Both the position numbers and the translations under genes were made by a program. Source: Rostratula benghalensis (lineage: Eukaryota > Chordata > Aves > Charadriiformes > Rostratulidae). Taken from it: a stretch of 64,000 bases of DNA. The notes under the pieces are model-generated. The model did not search any database, had not been told where the DNA came from, and saw nothing but the letters and a program-made list of their open reading frames with translations. Location: the NCBI GenBank assembly GCA_013399305.1, contig VXAI01000159.1, forward strand, positions 1,622,086 through 1,686,085. Reading direction: 5' to 3'. This document shows, in pieces, positions 1 to 12,840 of this stretch (positions are counted from its first letter, which is position 1; each line of letters starts with the position of its first letter).

Positions 1-286
1 ATCCCTTGCTCATACATCCTTACTGTAGCAAATCTCCGAAGTTGTGTGGCTATTCAATGTCTATCAAATAGAAGTCTTATTCTTATTGTTACTGTAAAAT
101 GACAAGGCCTCGGGCAAACAGTGAAGTTGCACAGATTCATAGATTATACAGATTTAAGGGAACACCCTAATCATCTCATTAAGTACATTAAAAAAAAACG
201 AAAACCAAACCTATACAGAAGTACCACAGACTTCAATTCATCCTGCTAAAAAAAGAGCCTCAACAGTAAGTTCACTGATATTGACC

Positions 287-308
287 TATATATATATTAT
301 ATATATTA
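287..308. repeat. (TA)n microsatellite
   Basis: A 22-bp alternating TA tract interrupted by one TT step. It is a simple repeat with no further signal. Confidence 0.9.
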
Positions 309-446
309 GCATTATTTTCATTACTGAGTGAGGACTTCTAGTTTCCTATTGCTAAACATATTGCTTGAATATGTTTTTATGCATTTATATTACCAGATTC
401 AATAACAAGACTGTTTAAAAAAGATGACTAAGTTCTATGTCATTTT

Positions 447-509
447 AAAAAACAAACAAACAAACAAAAAAACCACTAAAACAAAACAACACCACCACAA
501 AATAAAACG
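447..509. repeat. A/C-rich low-complexity tract, (AAAC)n core
   Basis: Four AAAC units are followed by A-rich sequence with ACC and ACAA units. The complementary strand is G/T-rich, a common simple-sequence type in birds. Confidence 0.85.
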
Positions 510-896
510 AAACTGCAAGGAAACTGAAAATGCTATAAAAGGATGTAGCATTTCACAGAATCGAACCTGTGGGATGGGAATAGCTGATTTAGCTTGAAAA
601 GTTAATCCATACAAAATGCATGTGCTTCCTTTCTGAATGTTGTATCTTAAGAGGACTTACTAAGGTTATCACCATTTGCTCCCCCTGCCAAAGATAGCAT
701 ATCTAGTATATGTACTTTTAAGCTAATTTAAAATAAACTCAGGCATTTGTTTCCACTTGCCCTTGTTTCCATGTCAACAGCACTTAATGAATGCATCATT
801 CCAGGAAATGTCAATAAGGAGCAAAGAAGAATGAGCAAGCACTGAGAACTTCACACACAGCACACATCCTTCACAATCATATCGCTTTAATGAAAA

Positions 897-912
897 CAGG
901 TGAGGTCACCTG
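897..912. promoter_or_regulatory. Mirrored E-box pair (CAGGTG / CACCTG)
   Basis: The sequence CAGGTGAGGTCACCTG is a perfect inverted repeat of two 7-bp arms around GG. Each arm contains the CAGGTG/CACCTG E-box favoured by ZEB, SNAIL and E-protein factors. Function is inferred from motif content only. Confidence 0.3.
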
Positions 913-3893
913 CAGCATTGGCAAATGCTTTGTAATGCGGTCTGACCCAGATGATTTTTCACAGTTCAGTAACACCACGTTTGAAGTTTTCCCTGCAAAC
1001 AATACACCCACAGGACTGACCAAGTGCGGGTACAAGAGAAGCAACCAGCAATTACTGTGTTGACTTCTGTTACTTTGATCTCCGGGTCATGACCTTTGCT
1101 TTCACGCAATCTTCAAAGTAGAGATTGTAGAATAGGTGGTTTTAGAGGACACACTGTTTTGCAACCTATTTTTCTGTCTATCTTTCTTCCTGTTTGAGCC
1201 AAACGTTTTTTAAAACTTTCCTATCGCCACTATATTTTAGATATTCTGCTTTCCCTTGCCTTCACCCTGCAAGGTACCCCTTTACAAAACAACACTTCCC
1301 AAATACAAAAAGCTTAAAAAAACAAGATAAAAAGTAAGGAATAAGGGGGCTGGGGGAGTGGTGATTTTGGGGTTTGGTTTGGTTATTTTACAGAAAGTAA
1401 AGCCATTTTTCAACCATGGCAAAAAAGTCTTTAAAACAAACCAAACCAGTTTGCTTCTAAACATACCGCAGAAGGGAATTTTCTATTTACTTTTCCCAGC
1501 CAAGCAAAAATTCCAATAACAAGCATAGAAATATTTTCATCAATTTGTTTTCCCTCACCCTTGAAAGTTAATGAGCATTTTAATTTTTCCATTAAAAAAA
1601 ATATCCCACTCAAATTTTCCTGTGTTTCTTAGGAAAAAAAAACCTACTTTGAGAAAATAATAACAAATTTTTTTTTGCATAAAATCTATTTTAAATTAGA
1701 AACTTGGGAAAAGTGTTAGCTTTTAAATTGATAGATATGGTATCTACCAATGGATTATCAGAGAAATCAGAATGTAACTTATTGACAAAATGCATAATTT
1801 TATACATTTTCCAAGTATTTAAGATAAAAACCAATAATTTTTAAAAGCCTTGATATTACTTGTTATATCTGTTACTAATATCACAGCAAATCACTGGATC
1901 ATGAGTTTCTTAAAATGTGATTGTCTGTATTTTGCTAAGGTTCAGATTTGGGGGATTTTGCAGATCTTTTCAGTTTGTTGGAATTAGAAGATTAAGCAAA
2001 GCTTTGATTTCTAGCATCTTTCTCTTTCTGGTTGAGGAATTAAATAGCCTGAACTCTAATTGAACTCAGTGGGACTGAAATTAAAGCTCAATGAAAAATG
2101 AAGCTGTGGCTCCAATGGTCACTACAAAAATTTACAAATCGAAGTTCCTATTCAGAACAAAGCAAAATCAGTTAAAGTTTATGGTAAAGCAAAATATTTA
2201 CATAATTCAGGTTCACCAAAATGCAATGTTTTGGTGTATTTGTACACAAATTTTATCAACAAAATTAAATTATTTTAAAAGTTACTTCGAACCATTAAAA
2301 ATTATGAAACTGGCCATTTAAAATGTTTGCGTTTGAGATTTAAAGCAATACATTTGATAAAATACAAATATTTTCTCACTCAGGAAAGCTTGCTTGGCCT
2401 AAATCTGTGAGATAAACCTATACGTTTTGGGGGAAGGAAGAAAAAAGTTGTGCCCAAGATGCTTCAGAACATGTATTCAAACTCTGAATTAGCTATTAAG
2501 AGTAAAGTTAGCAGAGTACTTTTAATCAGTTCCACCATGTAGGTGAATATATTCCCTAACAGATAAATAGACAGACAGGTAGATAGATGTTTTTGAGTCT
2601 AATGTTGTCTGACAAACACATTTCATATAATGTAACAAATAATTATGGAAAGGGATCAGGAAGCTTTGTTTATAGCAGCAGAACCATAAATCACTCAACT
2701 AATTAGAAGTGATTAGAAGTGCCTTCTTTCTTCTTAAAAGAGCTTTAATTAACCTAGTTTATATGAAAAAAAAATATACCCAGGTTTTTTAAAAACTGAG
2801 GGGAAAGAGAAAATGGAAGCAACATTGCAGTTTACAGCAGATGCATAAATACAATCACTTCACACTTTGACACGGTGGTTTGCCACAACGTGACCTAAAA
2901 CTACCTTGACCTCTCTGAAATCAACATTTTTGCATTGAAATGAAACAACAGACATGCTTGTTTTGATGTATGGCTGTGTGACATATTATAAATATTACAT
3001 CACATAACCACAGAGGATGTCAATCAATAAAGAATTTTTTCAGACAGCACTCAATGAACCATGGGTTCTTGCTCCTGAATGGCTCCTTTAACATACTACT
3101 TTTGCTTAAATGATTAATAGGAGACATATTGTCAGAAAACATACTTAAAGTGAAAAACAGTAAACTGTAGAAATATCATTCATTTTTTAAGCAATTCTCC
3201 AGTGCAAATGTCCCATAAATTTACATAGAGACAGAACTATTAGACTCTCGTAAGCTGGATTGTAGGCATACCTTCCACTTCAGCGTGAAAGCAATAGAAA
3301 AATATTTTATTAAATCTAGGCTGCTCTACTTGGTGAATAGCAAGACGCTACAGCTTGGCTGGGTTTAAAAATTGCATTGTAAGAAGGTGAAAGTGTTTAG
3401 TCTAATGACAACCTAGAAGTCTTTCTTAAAAATTTGGAACAAAGGAAAAAGTATTTGTATAGCCAGGACAGCTGTGCTGCTGTTTCAGCCTACAGCATTG
3501 ATAAGCAATTTTCTGGTGCATCCAATTCATGCAACTTCTTAATAAAATTGCTTTTTGTCTCTGCCACTTTGTATTTTATACTAACTCCTACAGCACAGAT
3601 TACAGGAAGATAAAATCAGAGTTTTATTATATAACTCTAAATACTACAAGTGACCTGCTAATAAAAAGTAAGCTCAGGATCTGCAATGTCAGCAGTGTGG
3701 TGACCAGTGCTGCTTGGCCCAAACTTGTCTCAGACAACCATTTCCAGCCAATGTGAAAAATGCCAGCACACAAAGACTGAAATCTTGTACCAGGTAAGAG
3801 CAAGAAAAAAAGAAATTTATAAAAATGGTGTCATTTCAGCAGACATTCTGTAAATTCTGGATACGTACTCAGAGGCATCACCAGTCACAAGTT

Positions 3894-3916
3894 GGTTTTG
3901 TTTTGTTTTGTTTTTT
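3894..3916. repeat. (GTTTT)n simple repeat
   Basis: About four GTTTT units ending in a short T run. The tract is low-complexity. Confidence 0.85.
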
Positions 3917-6840
3917 AAAATAACCCTCCTTATTTTTAGCAACATTTCAGCTGGATATATAGAATTTTATCAGGCCTCCATATTAATTTCCAGATGACCT
4001 TTTGCATAACCTAGCTCATTAAAATTACATTAGAGAAGTAGTTTGTTTTTTTTGTTCTTTTCATCTAAACTCTAACTGCTCTGAGCAAGGAAGCACAATA
4101 TAGGAGCCCTGCTGTGTTCTTTAGTAGTGACTTTGTAACTGTAGTAGAAGAAACTCATTGCCATAATCAAATGTTAGCAGAAGACATTGCAACTGGCTAT
4201 CTGAATGCAGGGATTTATTTTTTATTGACTGCCACTCTTGGTGTACGTAAATGCTGCCTTGACTTGGACTTAGAGAAGGAAAGGCCATAAGTAGACACAT
4301 ATGAACACCCAACATTCAGGAAATCCTGTGCACACCTGCTCATTCCAAACATGTGCTGTAGAGAACTGAAACAGTTCTTGGTACAGGATTCCTCAGTCTG
4401 ATCTTGCTGAAATGCAGATTCAAATTCCCAGGTGTTTCATGGCAGAATATGCCACAACTCTTTCAGAATAGAGATGTTTGTTTGAGCCCCCACGTTGGTT
4501 TTAGTTCAATATTTTTCTGGTAATAAAAGAAAATTGGCATAACCTTATAAAACTATATCAATATAGTGAAAACTAACCTGTATCTCTGGTAGTCATCTTC
4601 ATCCTTTTCTTTGCAGACCAGTTCATTCGGGCAGGCCATGTTTCCAAGCAAACTGAGATACTGTAGTGAGGGCACAACTTCGGCCAAATGGTCCAAAAGG
4701 CTTTCTAATTCTGTTATGTGTCAAAGGTTGTGGGTTAAGGATTCAATGACATTAATGAAAAAAGCATTTAGAGTCGCATCATTGCTGATTTAAACATACA
4801 TTTCAATAACTGACAATCAAATTTAGTATGGCATTCGGGAAAATGTCACATTAATTGTTCCAAGGGCAAACACGGATAAACTTCAGTCAGTTTTTTGGCA
4901 CAGAATAAAAGAATTTGGCTGTTTTGTCATTCTTTTCTCCTCCTTTCTTTCCTAGGTGGTTCTCTACAAAACATTAAAACTTTGACAAAATGATGGATGC
5001 TGTGCGGTAAAATGGCTAGCAATTGCTGGAGCCATGAAACTTTTCCAGCATGGAAACAAACAGTTAGTTTCACAGCACATTCATCACTAATATATTCAGT
5101 CCACTGGAAAATGAGTTTAAAAAAAAAAGAGAGCAAGCAAAAAAAACTCAAACCACAACAACCCACTTTCACTCCCAGCATATAAATGCTTTGAGTGCTA
5201 CAGCAACACATTCTTAATTACTCAATTAGTATATATGAGTTAATGCTTCACTAAGTGGAACTTAAAGACTTCAGTGTTACAACTAGTTTATATTTGAAGC
5301 TTTAAAGTCTTGTAAAGCATAATTTTTTTCATCAAAATGGCCTTATACTTTGGTATTCATGAGGCTTTTTAACTAAATTATGTTCCACATAACAAATAAT
5401 GATGACACGCCTTCAATATTGTAAATTAGATTAAAACAAACAAGAATAAAATGTTAAACAATCTTTTCACCAGTGCAATATTGGAAATCACAGCTTAAAT
5501 TTAAGCATAATAACAATATTCAACCATTTGCACCCTGTTGATTGATCAAAACAAATTATTTTGTCCAAGTGTAGGGTGACAATCTCTAAGACTTGAACTT
5601 ACATTTTCATTTACACTTTGATTTACATGGAAAGAAAAAGGCATGCTTCTCTAAAAAGATGCCATGCATAAGCGTGTTAAAAGTTTTCAATGTTAAAAAA
5701 TTGACTGACTTAGACAATAGCAATAATTATTCAAAACCATTAATGGGCATTTCATTGCTCTGTTTTTATCCACTCTTGCTGTTAGAGACCACAACTATTG
5801 TTTTAAATCCTCAATTCACTTGTGTTGCTATTATTTATACTTGATTTATGTGTTTCTGTTATCTTTGTTATTTTTAGCTGATGGAATTTACTTTATTTCT
5901 TCACCTCAATATCTTAAGGGCAACAGAAGCAATACAGAAAGGAAAGAGCAGCTTCATTGTTAAAAATGTGGGCTTCCTTTTCTAAGTCCAAAATTTTATT
6001 TTATTTCCAAAAATACATAAAGATCATGCTTCAATTACTAATTTTAACAGATTAAAATAAATTTATCTAGGCTCACAGTTAGTGCCTCATAAGGTCTGAG
6101 GAATCATATCCAAACATTTTGCATGAGTGAGAAAAATGAGGGTTTGAAATTAGTTCTGTGAATTAATTAAAAAGGTAAAAATGCTAACTTTTAATTTGGT
6201 AAGGCCACACTATGGAATGCTATATGCCAGTAAATAATCAACCAGACCCTAAGAAAAAAATCTTCTTTGTTAGCCAGGATGCAATCTCAACCAAAATTTG
6301 GTGCTAATTCTTGTCTTCTCATAACTGGGCCTCAAGCTCAAGCACAAACTTTTTCACAGCTCTTTCAGGAAGTATGTGACTGCGATGGGAAGGTCACAAA
6401 CTGTTTTTCCACATATGCTCAAGTAAAAAGCTTTTTAAAAATTCCCTAAGACTGTTAGAGAAATGCTTGAATCTGGCACTCAGATTCTCAGCCAGGAGAA
6501 ACACTTAATTTCTTGCAGGGTTGCTTACGTTGCAAAAAGGTTCCCTGAGAGAAATAGTTTATTATTACAAAAGATAGTTATTTCCATAACAGCAATCACA
6601 CACAGGGGGTTAGCTATTGCAAGCCTCAGATTGTATCTGGCCTTCTCCTATTGAAAAGGGGAAGGGGGGAAGCCACTTCCCAAATTTTTGGTTTCTTCTG
6701 TGAAATAAACATGCAGCATTTTTTCTTGTCAATTCAGTAGAGGTTTTTCTGGGATAGAAGCTTGTGTCCCCAACAATTTGCTGAATGTGGAGTATGACAC
6801 GTATTCTAACTCTCATCAAATCTTACTTATTGTTTTGACT

Positions 6841-6985
6841 GAAATGCAGGACCCAGAACTTGGCTTTTTTGAAGCTCATACAATTGGCCTTAGCCCATCA
6901 ATACAACCTGTCCAGGTCCCTCTGTAGTGCCTTCCTATCCTCAAGCAGATCAACATTCCCACCTAGTTTGGGGTCATCTGCTATG
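6841..6985 (-). mobile_element. CR1 LINE fragment (ORF2 reverse-transcriptase region)
   Basis: The plus strand reads GCAGGACCCAGAACTTGGC, then CATACAATTGGCC, then CTGTCCAGGTCCCTCTG. This is the familiar antisense pattern of avian CR1 ORF2. Translated on the minus strand, the left part gives WAKANCMSFKKAKFWVL, matching the W-A-x-A-N-x-M segment of CR1 reverse transcriptase. The piece is about 145 bp, lacks both the 3' tail and the rest of the ORF, and is a decayed internal remnant. The right boundary is approximate because similarity fades after GGGGTCATCTGC. Confidence 0.85.
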
Positions 6986-9900
6986 ACATCCTGTAGCCTG
7001 CATGAAAATTCTAGTGATAGTCAGGACTATGGCCCCTTACAAACCCTTCAAGGATTAGTTTCACAGTATTCAGGACTATGACCAAAAAGGACTAGCGTGA
7101 TTCAAAGTCAAACTGTCTCCAGGAAATACTGTATTTTTAGACTCTGAGTGGACACTATAATGCCATCTCACTTAGTTCATTTAAGGAGAACCTCACAAGC
7201 AGGGACAGTCATGATGATGCTAAACTGTATCTTCTGACAGCCAGCACGGTAAAAAGACCATTCTGTTATACTCCTGAGAGGTTGCCTGGATTCACGCAGA
7301 CTGGATGAAGTCTCATGCGTTCCACTTCTCCAGACCTGTATATCCTCAAGTCTCTCTAGCTGTGTCCTTACACTAGTCTCTCCAGCATAATTCCAGTACA
7401 CAGACACTGCATGAATCCTTTAGAGACAGTAACATAAGATTTCAGCCTCTTTAAGTAATGAAGACTGCTGCTGAGTACTCCTCAGACTCCATACTGTTTC
7501 CTCTCTTAGTGGTATTCTTGGTATATTCTTGGTTGCTCTTCAGGGATAACTGCTGGTCAAACCTACGGAGAAACTTTGCCAACAATTTTAAATATTATTA
7601 TATAGCTCCCTACAAATGCTATCTTATCATATAACTGTCAAAAAACCCCAACTTATGCACCACTCAATTACTTTCTGCATATGGTCTAAGTATGCAAAAG
7701 AACCTGGGATTTCTTTTTGTAAACTTTTCCTCTGCCAGCAGTCCTTTTTGCTAGTCACACAATCAAATACATTGACTTTATAAGAAAAGCACCCACCCTT
7801 CTTCTCTCTCTCAGTGCTTTCTAAGTTGCTCTACCATTTTCTTTCAAAAACTTCTTATGCTTTTGAAAATTTTAGCTATTCCACTTCACCAAAAGAGTTG
7901 CAGAAGAACTTTTCATGTTAATGACCTTCTGTAGTTACACTTTTGGAAGATCTTGGAAGCAAAGAGACAAACTGAAGAGCAATCAGCTCTATAAGATATA
8001 TTTGAAAATAGGTACATAGGGAATATCAGGATCATCTGACAGAATTCCAGACCGCCACGTAGGAAGACCTCATCCTGTCATTCAGAAGTCTTCTGCCAAC
8101 TCACCATCTGTCATGCAGGTGCTGCAATCAACCTAACATTAAAACAGCTGGATAACACTTCTGCAAGAGCCATAAATGAGCAAGGTACCTATATTTATTC
8201 CAATTTGAAACATTTGCTTCAATTAAATTTATCACAACCACAATGTAGCAATCACAAGCCATTCCGCAGGCAAATAGCCTTGAAGCAGAAGTTACCAATT
8301 CTCCTCTGAATGCAGTGTGAAAAGATCTTTGCCACCTGAACGCTTTTCCATTAGAATGTGCTAGGTCTTCAAGGTTGGATAACCACAGAAATAGCTTGCA
8401 ATATGCAAGGATACGTCTTTCCCTTCTCGATGTGCAAAAGGATGTCACGCACAGTCATTTGTATGCTGTGTTCTGGCCTGAACTCTATCTGGTAGGAAGA
8501 CAGGGCCTCGAGATAAGGCCTTGTTCACTGACTAAAACTAAAAAAATTTGGCCAAGAAAGGAAAGGTGCAGCAGGGGTGGTAATTAAATAAGTCCATACA
8601 TCTCATGGAGAGCTTCCTACATACTGAATACTTGGAAAAAAAAGTCCCATTCAGCCTGCTGACACAGCAATAGTTTTCTTTGTGTAGCTGGAAATACCAG
8701 TGCTTTTAAGAGTATTTCAGAAAGCCCAGGGTTCCCAGGCTGCAGATTTCAATATTGCTAGGCATACAAATGTGAGAGAAAGGAGAAATATTTCTAGTCC
8801 TGCAATGAAATTAAGTTTCTGGTTCTCCAGAGGGGTCCATCCTGAAACCATACATCCTTTCTTTCAAAGTTTAGGTTTTGTTTGGATTTTTTTTTTCTTT
8901 AACACTATTCTGCTCAAAGCAACACAAAGACAATCAAGAATACAGCAGCAGCTTGCCTTTTTTTTTTAAAATTTCTGACAACTGGAGTTGAACTGGTCCA
9001 AGCACTGCTGTAGAACAGGACAAAGGACAACCTGGACTGAAGACTACCTCCCTCTTCCTTAGATGTTTGGCATAAGGCATTCACAATTCTTAGTTTTACT
9101 TATACTTTATTTTAGAAGAAAGGTTGTTGACTCATGTACTGCAGTTCTCCAACAAGCTGCATTCAGATTTAACCATATCTGCAATTGGAGCATGGAGAGC
9201 TCAGAAGTACATGCAGAAAAAACTGCTGTACCATTTCAGCTTAGATCTTTCTTTAGCGGTGATAGGGATCTCTGCATAATAGGAGACAATCTAGATGATG
9301 TCTCTCACAGTGAATCAGATTTTTGTAAAAACAAACACACTATAAAGAAGAAAAAAGCACGTTAGAGAAGAAGAGAGGAATCTGGAAGGTCTCCATGTTT
9401 CTGAAGACTGCTGTATCCTCCCTACAAGAGATGACTACTCCCTAGGCCTCAAAATGTTAATGATGGAGAGCCATTGTTCTTTTCTGGACAGTTTGTATAT
9501 ACTAGGTGTTTTACAAGCATTTCTGCAACCCCTCTATTAAATTATTGGCAGCACACTACAAAACGTATACATTTTTTCTATAACCTGGGTAGTTCAATAC
9601 TCTCAAAGCTCTAACTTCATAGTTTTAAGATTGAATTTAAAAAATCCCAGGATAGAGCAAATCCTTCTTATCATGTTATCATTGACTTTGAGAGCTTACT
9701 CACTTGACAATAGTATTTTAAGTATGTCTGTGAGACCAGCAGAAACTCTTCACAGAATACTACTGACAGGATAATATTTTTTTTACTCGGATTTTGTTCA
9801 CTGAGTCAACACCCTCCCTTGACATTCCCCCAAAAGACAAATATACTCACACGCTTTTGGGTCTTAGAGCCAAATTTACATTTCATGCCTTGTAGAAGGA

Positions 9901-11250
9901 GATACACTGCACGAGACATACCACCGCCAGTCACAGCATCAACAACAATATTTTTTGTCCATTCTTCATCAAAGCATTCCCAGTTCAGATTTTTACCATG
10001 ACAGTAAACAATAAAACCAGTTAGTCAAATACAACCCCCAGAATCCTGGCATTAACCAGAAATCTAGCCAAATACTTAGAACAGTAATGATTGTTACTGC
10101 TCAGGAGACACTCTTGGCACATTTCCAGGGCCCCAAGAACAAAAGTTCCTCTGCTGATTTTTATTTATTTATAGAGTCAAAAATAAGTGCAGAAATCGTA
10201 GAATCTGCAGTTATTTTTATTCTCCTCAGTAGGAGGATTTTGCTTTAGTAGGAGGTAAATTGCTCTCTGTTTACATTGTCTGTAATAAAAGGCTGCAGTT
10301 GAGCAGCCTGATCCTCACACCGCAATTACAAAGAGAGGGTTTTCCTGCTCTGTGTTCTAAGACTCTGCAGGCCTTAGTTGCACTTTTGGCCACATTTTGA
10401 TTTCCCTTACTTTTTGTAACACCATATATTACACATCTTCAGAAGGGTCAAAGTATGGGAAAAATATTTAATAATGTAGTCCATGCCCAGATCTTAAAGA
10501 TAATTAGTTTTTACAGACCATTATCTATAAGCCTACAGACTAGGGGGCTCTGAGTCAGCAGAGTACTTAGGCAAAGGCTGAAATATTTATTCTGAATAAA
10601 CTTAAGCAGGCACTAACTTCAGGCGTATAGAAGATTGACTGATTGGGCATGAATGGACTTAACTGTCCATCTAAATACTTTATTGTATTAAGACCTTGAG
10701 TTGTACAGCATTTTACATGACTTCATACAGGCTTGGAATACCAAGAATATGAAGACTTGGTTTTACAGCTGCAGTTGCACAGCAGCTACCAAATTGTGAT
10801 ATTAACAACTTCATTAAAATAGAGAAAGGTATCACATTTCTTGGATTTTTAATTTCTTTATCTTATTTTACAGTAATGTTTTAAAACCTATTTAAAGTAC
10901 AAAAATTCAATAGCGTTTCACTGCACTCTCTATTCCACTAGAGGTCAGCCTGCAACAGAACCCCAAGCAAACACAGGAACTGCTGCACATTGGTAGCACT
11001 GACATTATTTTCTTTCTCTATTTTATCTATTAGAAAGATTTCTTCAGAGCCATAACTTAGATCTCTCACTAAAATGGAGCAACAGGAAGATATAATGGTG
11101 CATTTCATTTATGAATGACCTATAATAAATTACTATGAAGTATTCTAGGTGCCAAACGAGAGAATGCTTTGTCTGCACATGGACTATATTTCACATACTT
11201 TAATTTGGCTGACACATAAAACTCATTTGACATTTTGCAGGTATTTCTTT
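6986..11250. other. LRMDA intronic sequence, no gene seen
   Basis: Unique AT-rich intron between a CR1 remnant and the LRMDA donor site. A short internal duplication of CAGGACTATG occurs at about 7022 and 7070. Open frames of 60-106 codons occur on both strands but show no splice-site support or recognisable motif. The minus-strand frame stays open from the exon to a stop at 11120-11122. Confidence 0.6.
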
Positions 11251-11260
11251 GAAAGGATAT
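11251..11260 (-). other. LRMDA: Candidate U12-type (AT-AC) 5' splice site of LRMDA intron
   Basis: Immediately after the last LRR codon (CAA) the minus strand reads ATATCCTTTC. Its first nine bases equal the minor-spliceosome 5' splice-site consensus (A/G)TATCCTTT exactly. No acceptable GT donor lies at the point where the protein similarity ends. The matching branch site (TTCCTTAAC-like) and AC or AG acceptor must lie at lower coordinates and probably outside the window, so the acceptor dinucleotide is inferred. Confidence 0.8.
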
Positions 11261-11387
11261 TTGGTTCTTGTTGAGCGTTAAGGTATGGAGGTGGGGTAAC
11301 CTGGGTAACAGAAGGTCATTTCCGAGTAGATTGTTGTCCAAGATCAGCTCTTCCAAGTAACTGAATGTTTTCAGTCCTTCTAGTGAC
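11261..11387 (-). CDS. LRMDA: Internal coding exon of LRMDA (leucine-rich melanocyte differentiation-associated protein, C10orf11)
   Basis: Read on the minus strand, this 127-bp exon supplies one base that completes a split codon and then 42 full codons. The peptide begins [10 protein letters not shown], continues through [10 protein letters not shown] and ends HTLTLNKNQ. The leucine and asparagine spacing is that of leucine-rich repeats: one full LxxLxLxxN unit followed by the start of the next. I recognise the [10 protein letters not shown]...HTLTLNKN core as LRMDA. LRMDA is a small LRR protein needed for melanocyte differentiation, and its loss causes oculocutaneous albinism type 7 in humans. 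It has been reported to connect RAB32 to the Commander trafficking machinery. The upstream boundary is a clear polypyrimidine-CAG acceptor. The downstream boundary is set by the point where LRR similarity stops and by an ATATCCTTT U12-type donor. The exon is therefore phase 2 at its start and phase 0 at its end. The LEELILD Leu codon is TTG, an internal residue and not a start. No neighbouring LRMDA exon was found in the window. Confidence 0.9.
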
Positions 11388-11420
11388 CTGCAAACGACAA
11401 AGGCAACAGGAAAAATGATA
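11388..11420 (-). other. LRMDA: 3' splice site and polypyrimidine tract before LRMDA exon
   Basis: On the minus strand a pyrimidine-rich run of about 25 bases (TTTTTCCTGTTGCC, then TTTGTCGTTTG) ends in CAG directly before the exon. This is an ordinary major-spliceosome acceptor. The exon is therefore flanked by a U2-type intron upstream and an apparent U12-type intron downstream. Confidence 0.8.
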
Positions 11421-12840
11421 CTCCACTAAATCAGGGAGGTCATTATGAGCTGAAATAAATATTTTAACCTTCCCTTTCAGGAGTGGGAATAGTTTGGGTT
11501 TGGGCCTGTCAGAAGAGTGAATGACAAGCATTAGTGGCAAGGGGAGTGCTGGCACTGCAACACATCCTTCACATGCTGGCAGGATGAAGGATGGGGGTCA
11601 CTTAGTGAGTAGCCAGGATCCAAAACAAAAGGCTTCAGATATGGGGCCTGCAGGATGAATTTGTCAATGTCTTGTGCCTTCAGGCACCCAGCCTCGCCTG
11701 ACCCTAACCTCCATTCCCAAGATAAATAACTCTGTCACAGTTCACCTTCATTCCCTGGACACAAATTTAAGTTGTCATCCATCATTTCTGCCAAGAAATA
11801 TCATACCCTGCTAACAATAATAAATACAACTTCAAGTATCATTTCTTAGCAGTTACCTTACATGCAATAATAGGAAATGGAGAAGGGAATATCTTTTTTT
11901 CCCTTTTTATTAACCACTTAATTTGCTTCTTGAGTTCCTACAAACAAAATAAAATGTTCTCTACAAAATAGAATGCAGGATTACTCCGGACAGAAAAGCC
12001 ATTTGCTTCCTTTTTGGAACTTACTGTCCCACTGTCAAGCCACAGGTCAGATTGCAGAGAGCAGCTTTAGAAAGGCACATTTTGCAATGTGGAAGTACAG
12101 ACGATGGCTTATAAATAAACACGATTCTGGAGGTATTCATTCCTCTGATAGCGAATTACAGGGAAAAAACCTAAAAAGAACACTTTGGTACCTTGTTAAG
12201 GCACCTCTTCCAAACCCGATTCTTAATGCTTGCACATTCCACCAGGAAAAAGAAACCCACACATTAATCAACTAAGACACATGGTATACGGAGCATACGC
12301 ACAGACACGCATTCACAGCTCATTCACCTACCAGACACCTAAAGATATGCTGAGATTGCATGACTTGACAGCTGATCTACTATGCCTACCAGTGGGAAGA
12401 TCATCACTGTATCTCCTGGCTGTTTTATAAAATGTGATGAATAAGGGAGATGCAGTCTGTACTATTTATTCCGTTTCCAATGGCATTTATACTGAGAGGA
12501 TTTCCTCACCCTCCCCCCAAGATTTTGGCAAAGATGAAAATACAACTAAGGTCCCTGTTAGAGAGTTCTACAGGCACTGCTACTGGAGGAAAACACAAAT
12601 ATTATTAGAAAGTGTGTGGGTTTCAACTTAGACAATTTAACATTCATCTGTCCAACAAAAACAACACTACTTTTGTGGATGCAACTTATTGACCACTCAG
12701 AAATCACAGTTAGAGGGTTCAAACAACCAAAAGAAAGCAAGTCCGTGACCTTTCCGCTGGGTACTGTACACTAAACTATGAATATTCAAGCAACATTTGC
12801 ACAACACTGAAGCAGTGTACTTCAGTCCAAGGACTCCAAA

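Larger units (their letters stand above)
1..6840. other. LRMDA intronic sequence, no gene seen
   Basis: AT-rich unique sequence, inferred to be intron downstream of the LRMDA exon because the gene runs on the minus strand. Reading frames here are short, lysine- or asparagine-rich and unlike any family I know. It holds several simple repeats, listed separately, and a mirrored E-box pair at 897-912. The stretch 2850-3110 has two TGACCT nuclear-receptor half-sites (2891-2896 and 2907-2912). I see no transposon ends. Confidence 0.6.

Noticed and set aside
4611..4793. 60-codon plus-strand frame in a locally less repetitive stretch
   Set aside because: No recognisable motif, and the sequence around it looks like ordinary or conserved non-coding intron with no exon evidence.
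11316..11555. 79-codon minus-strand frame overlapping the LRMDA exon
   Set aside because: It is out of frame with the LRR peptide and crosses the splice acceptor, so it is a shadow.
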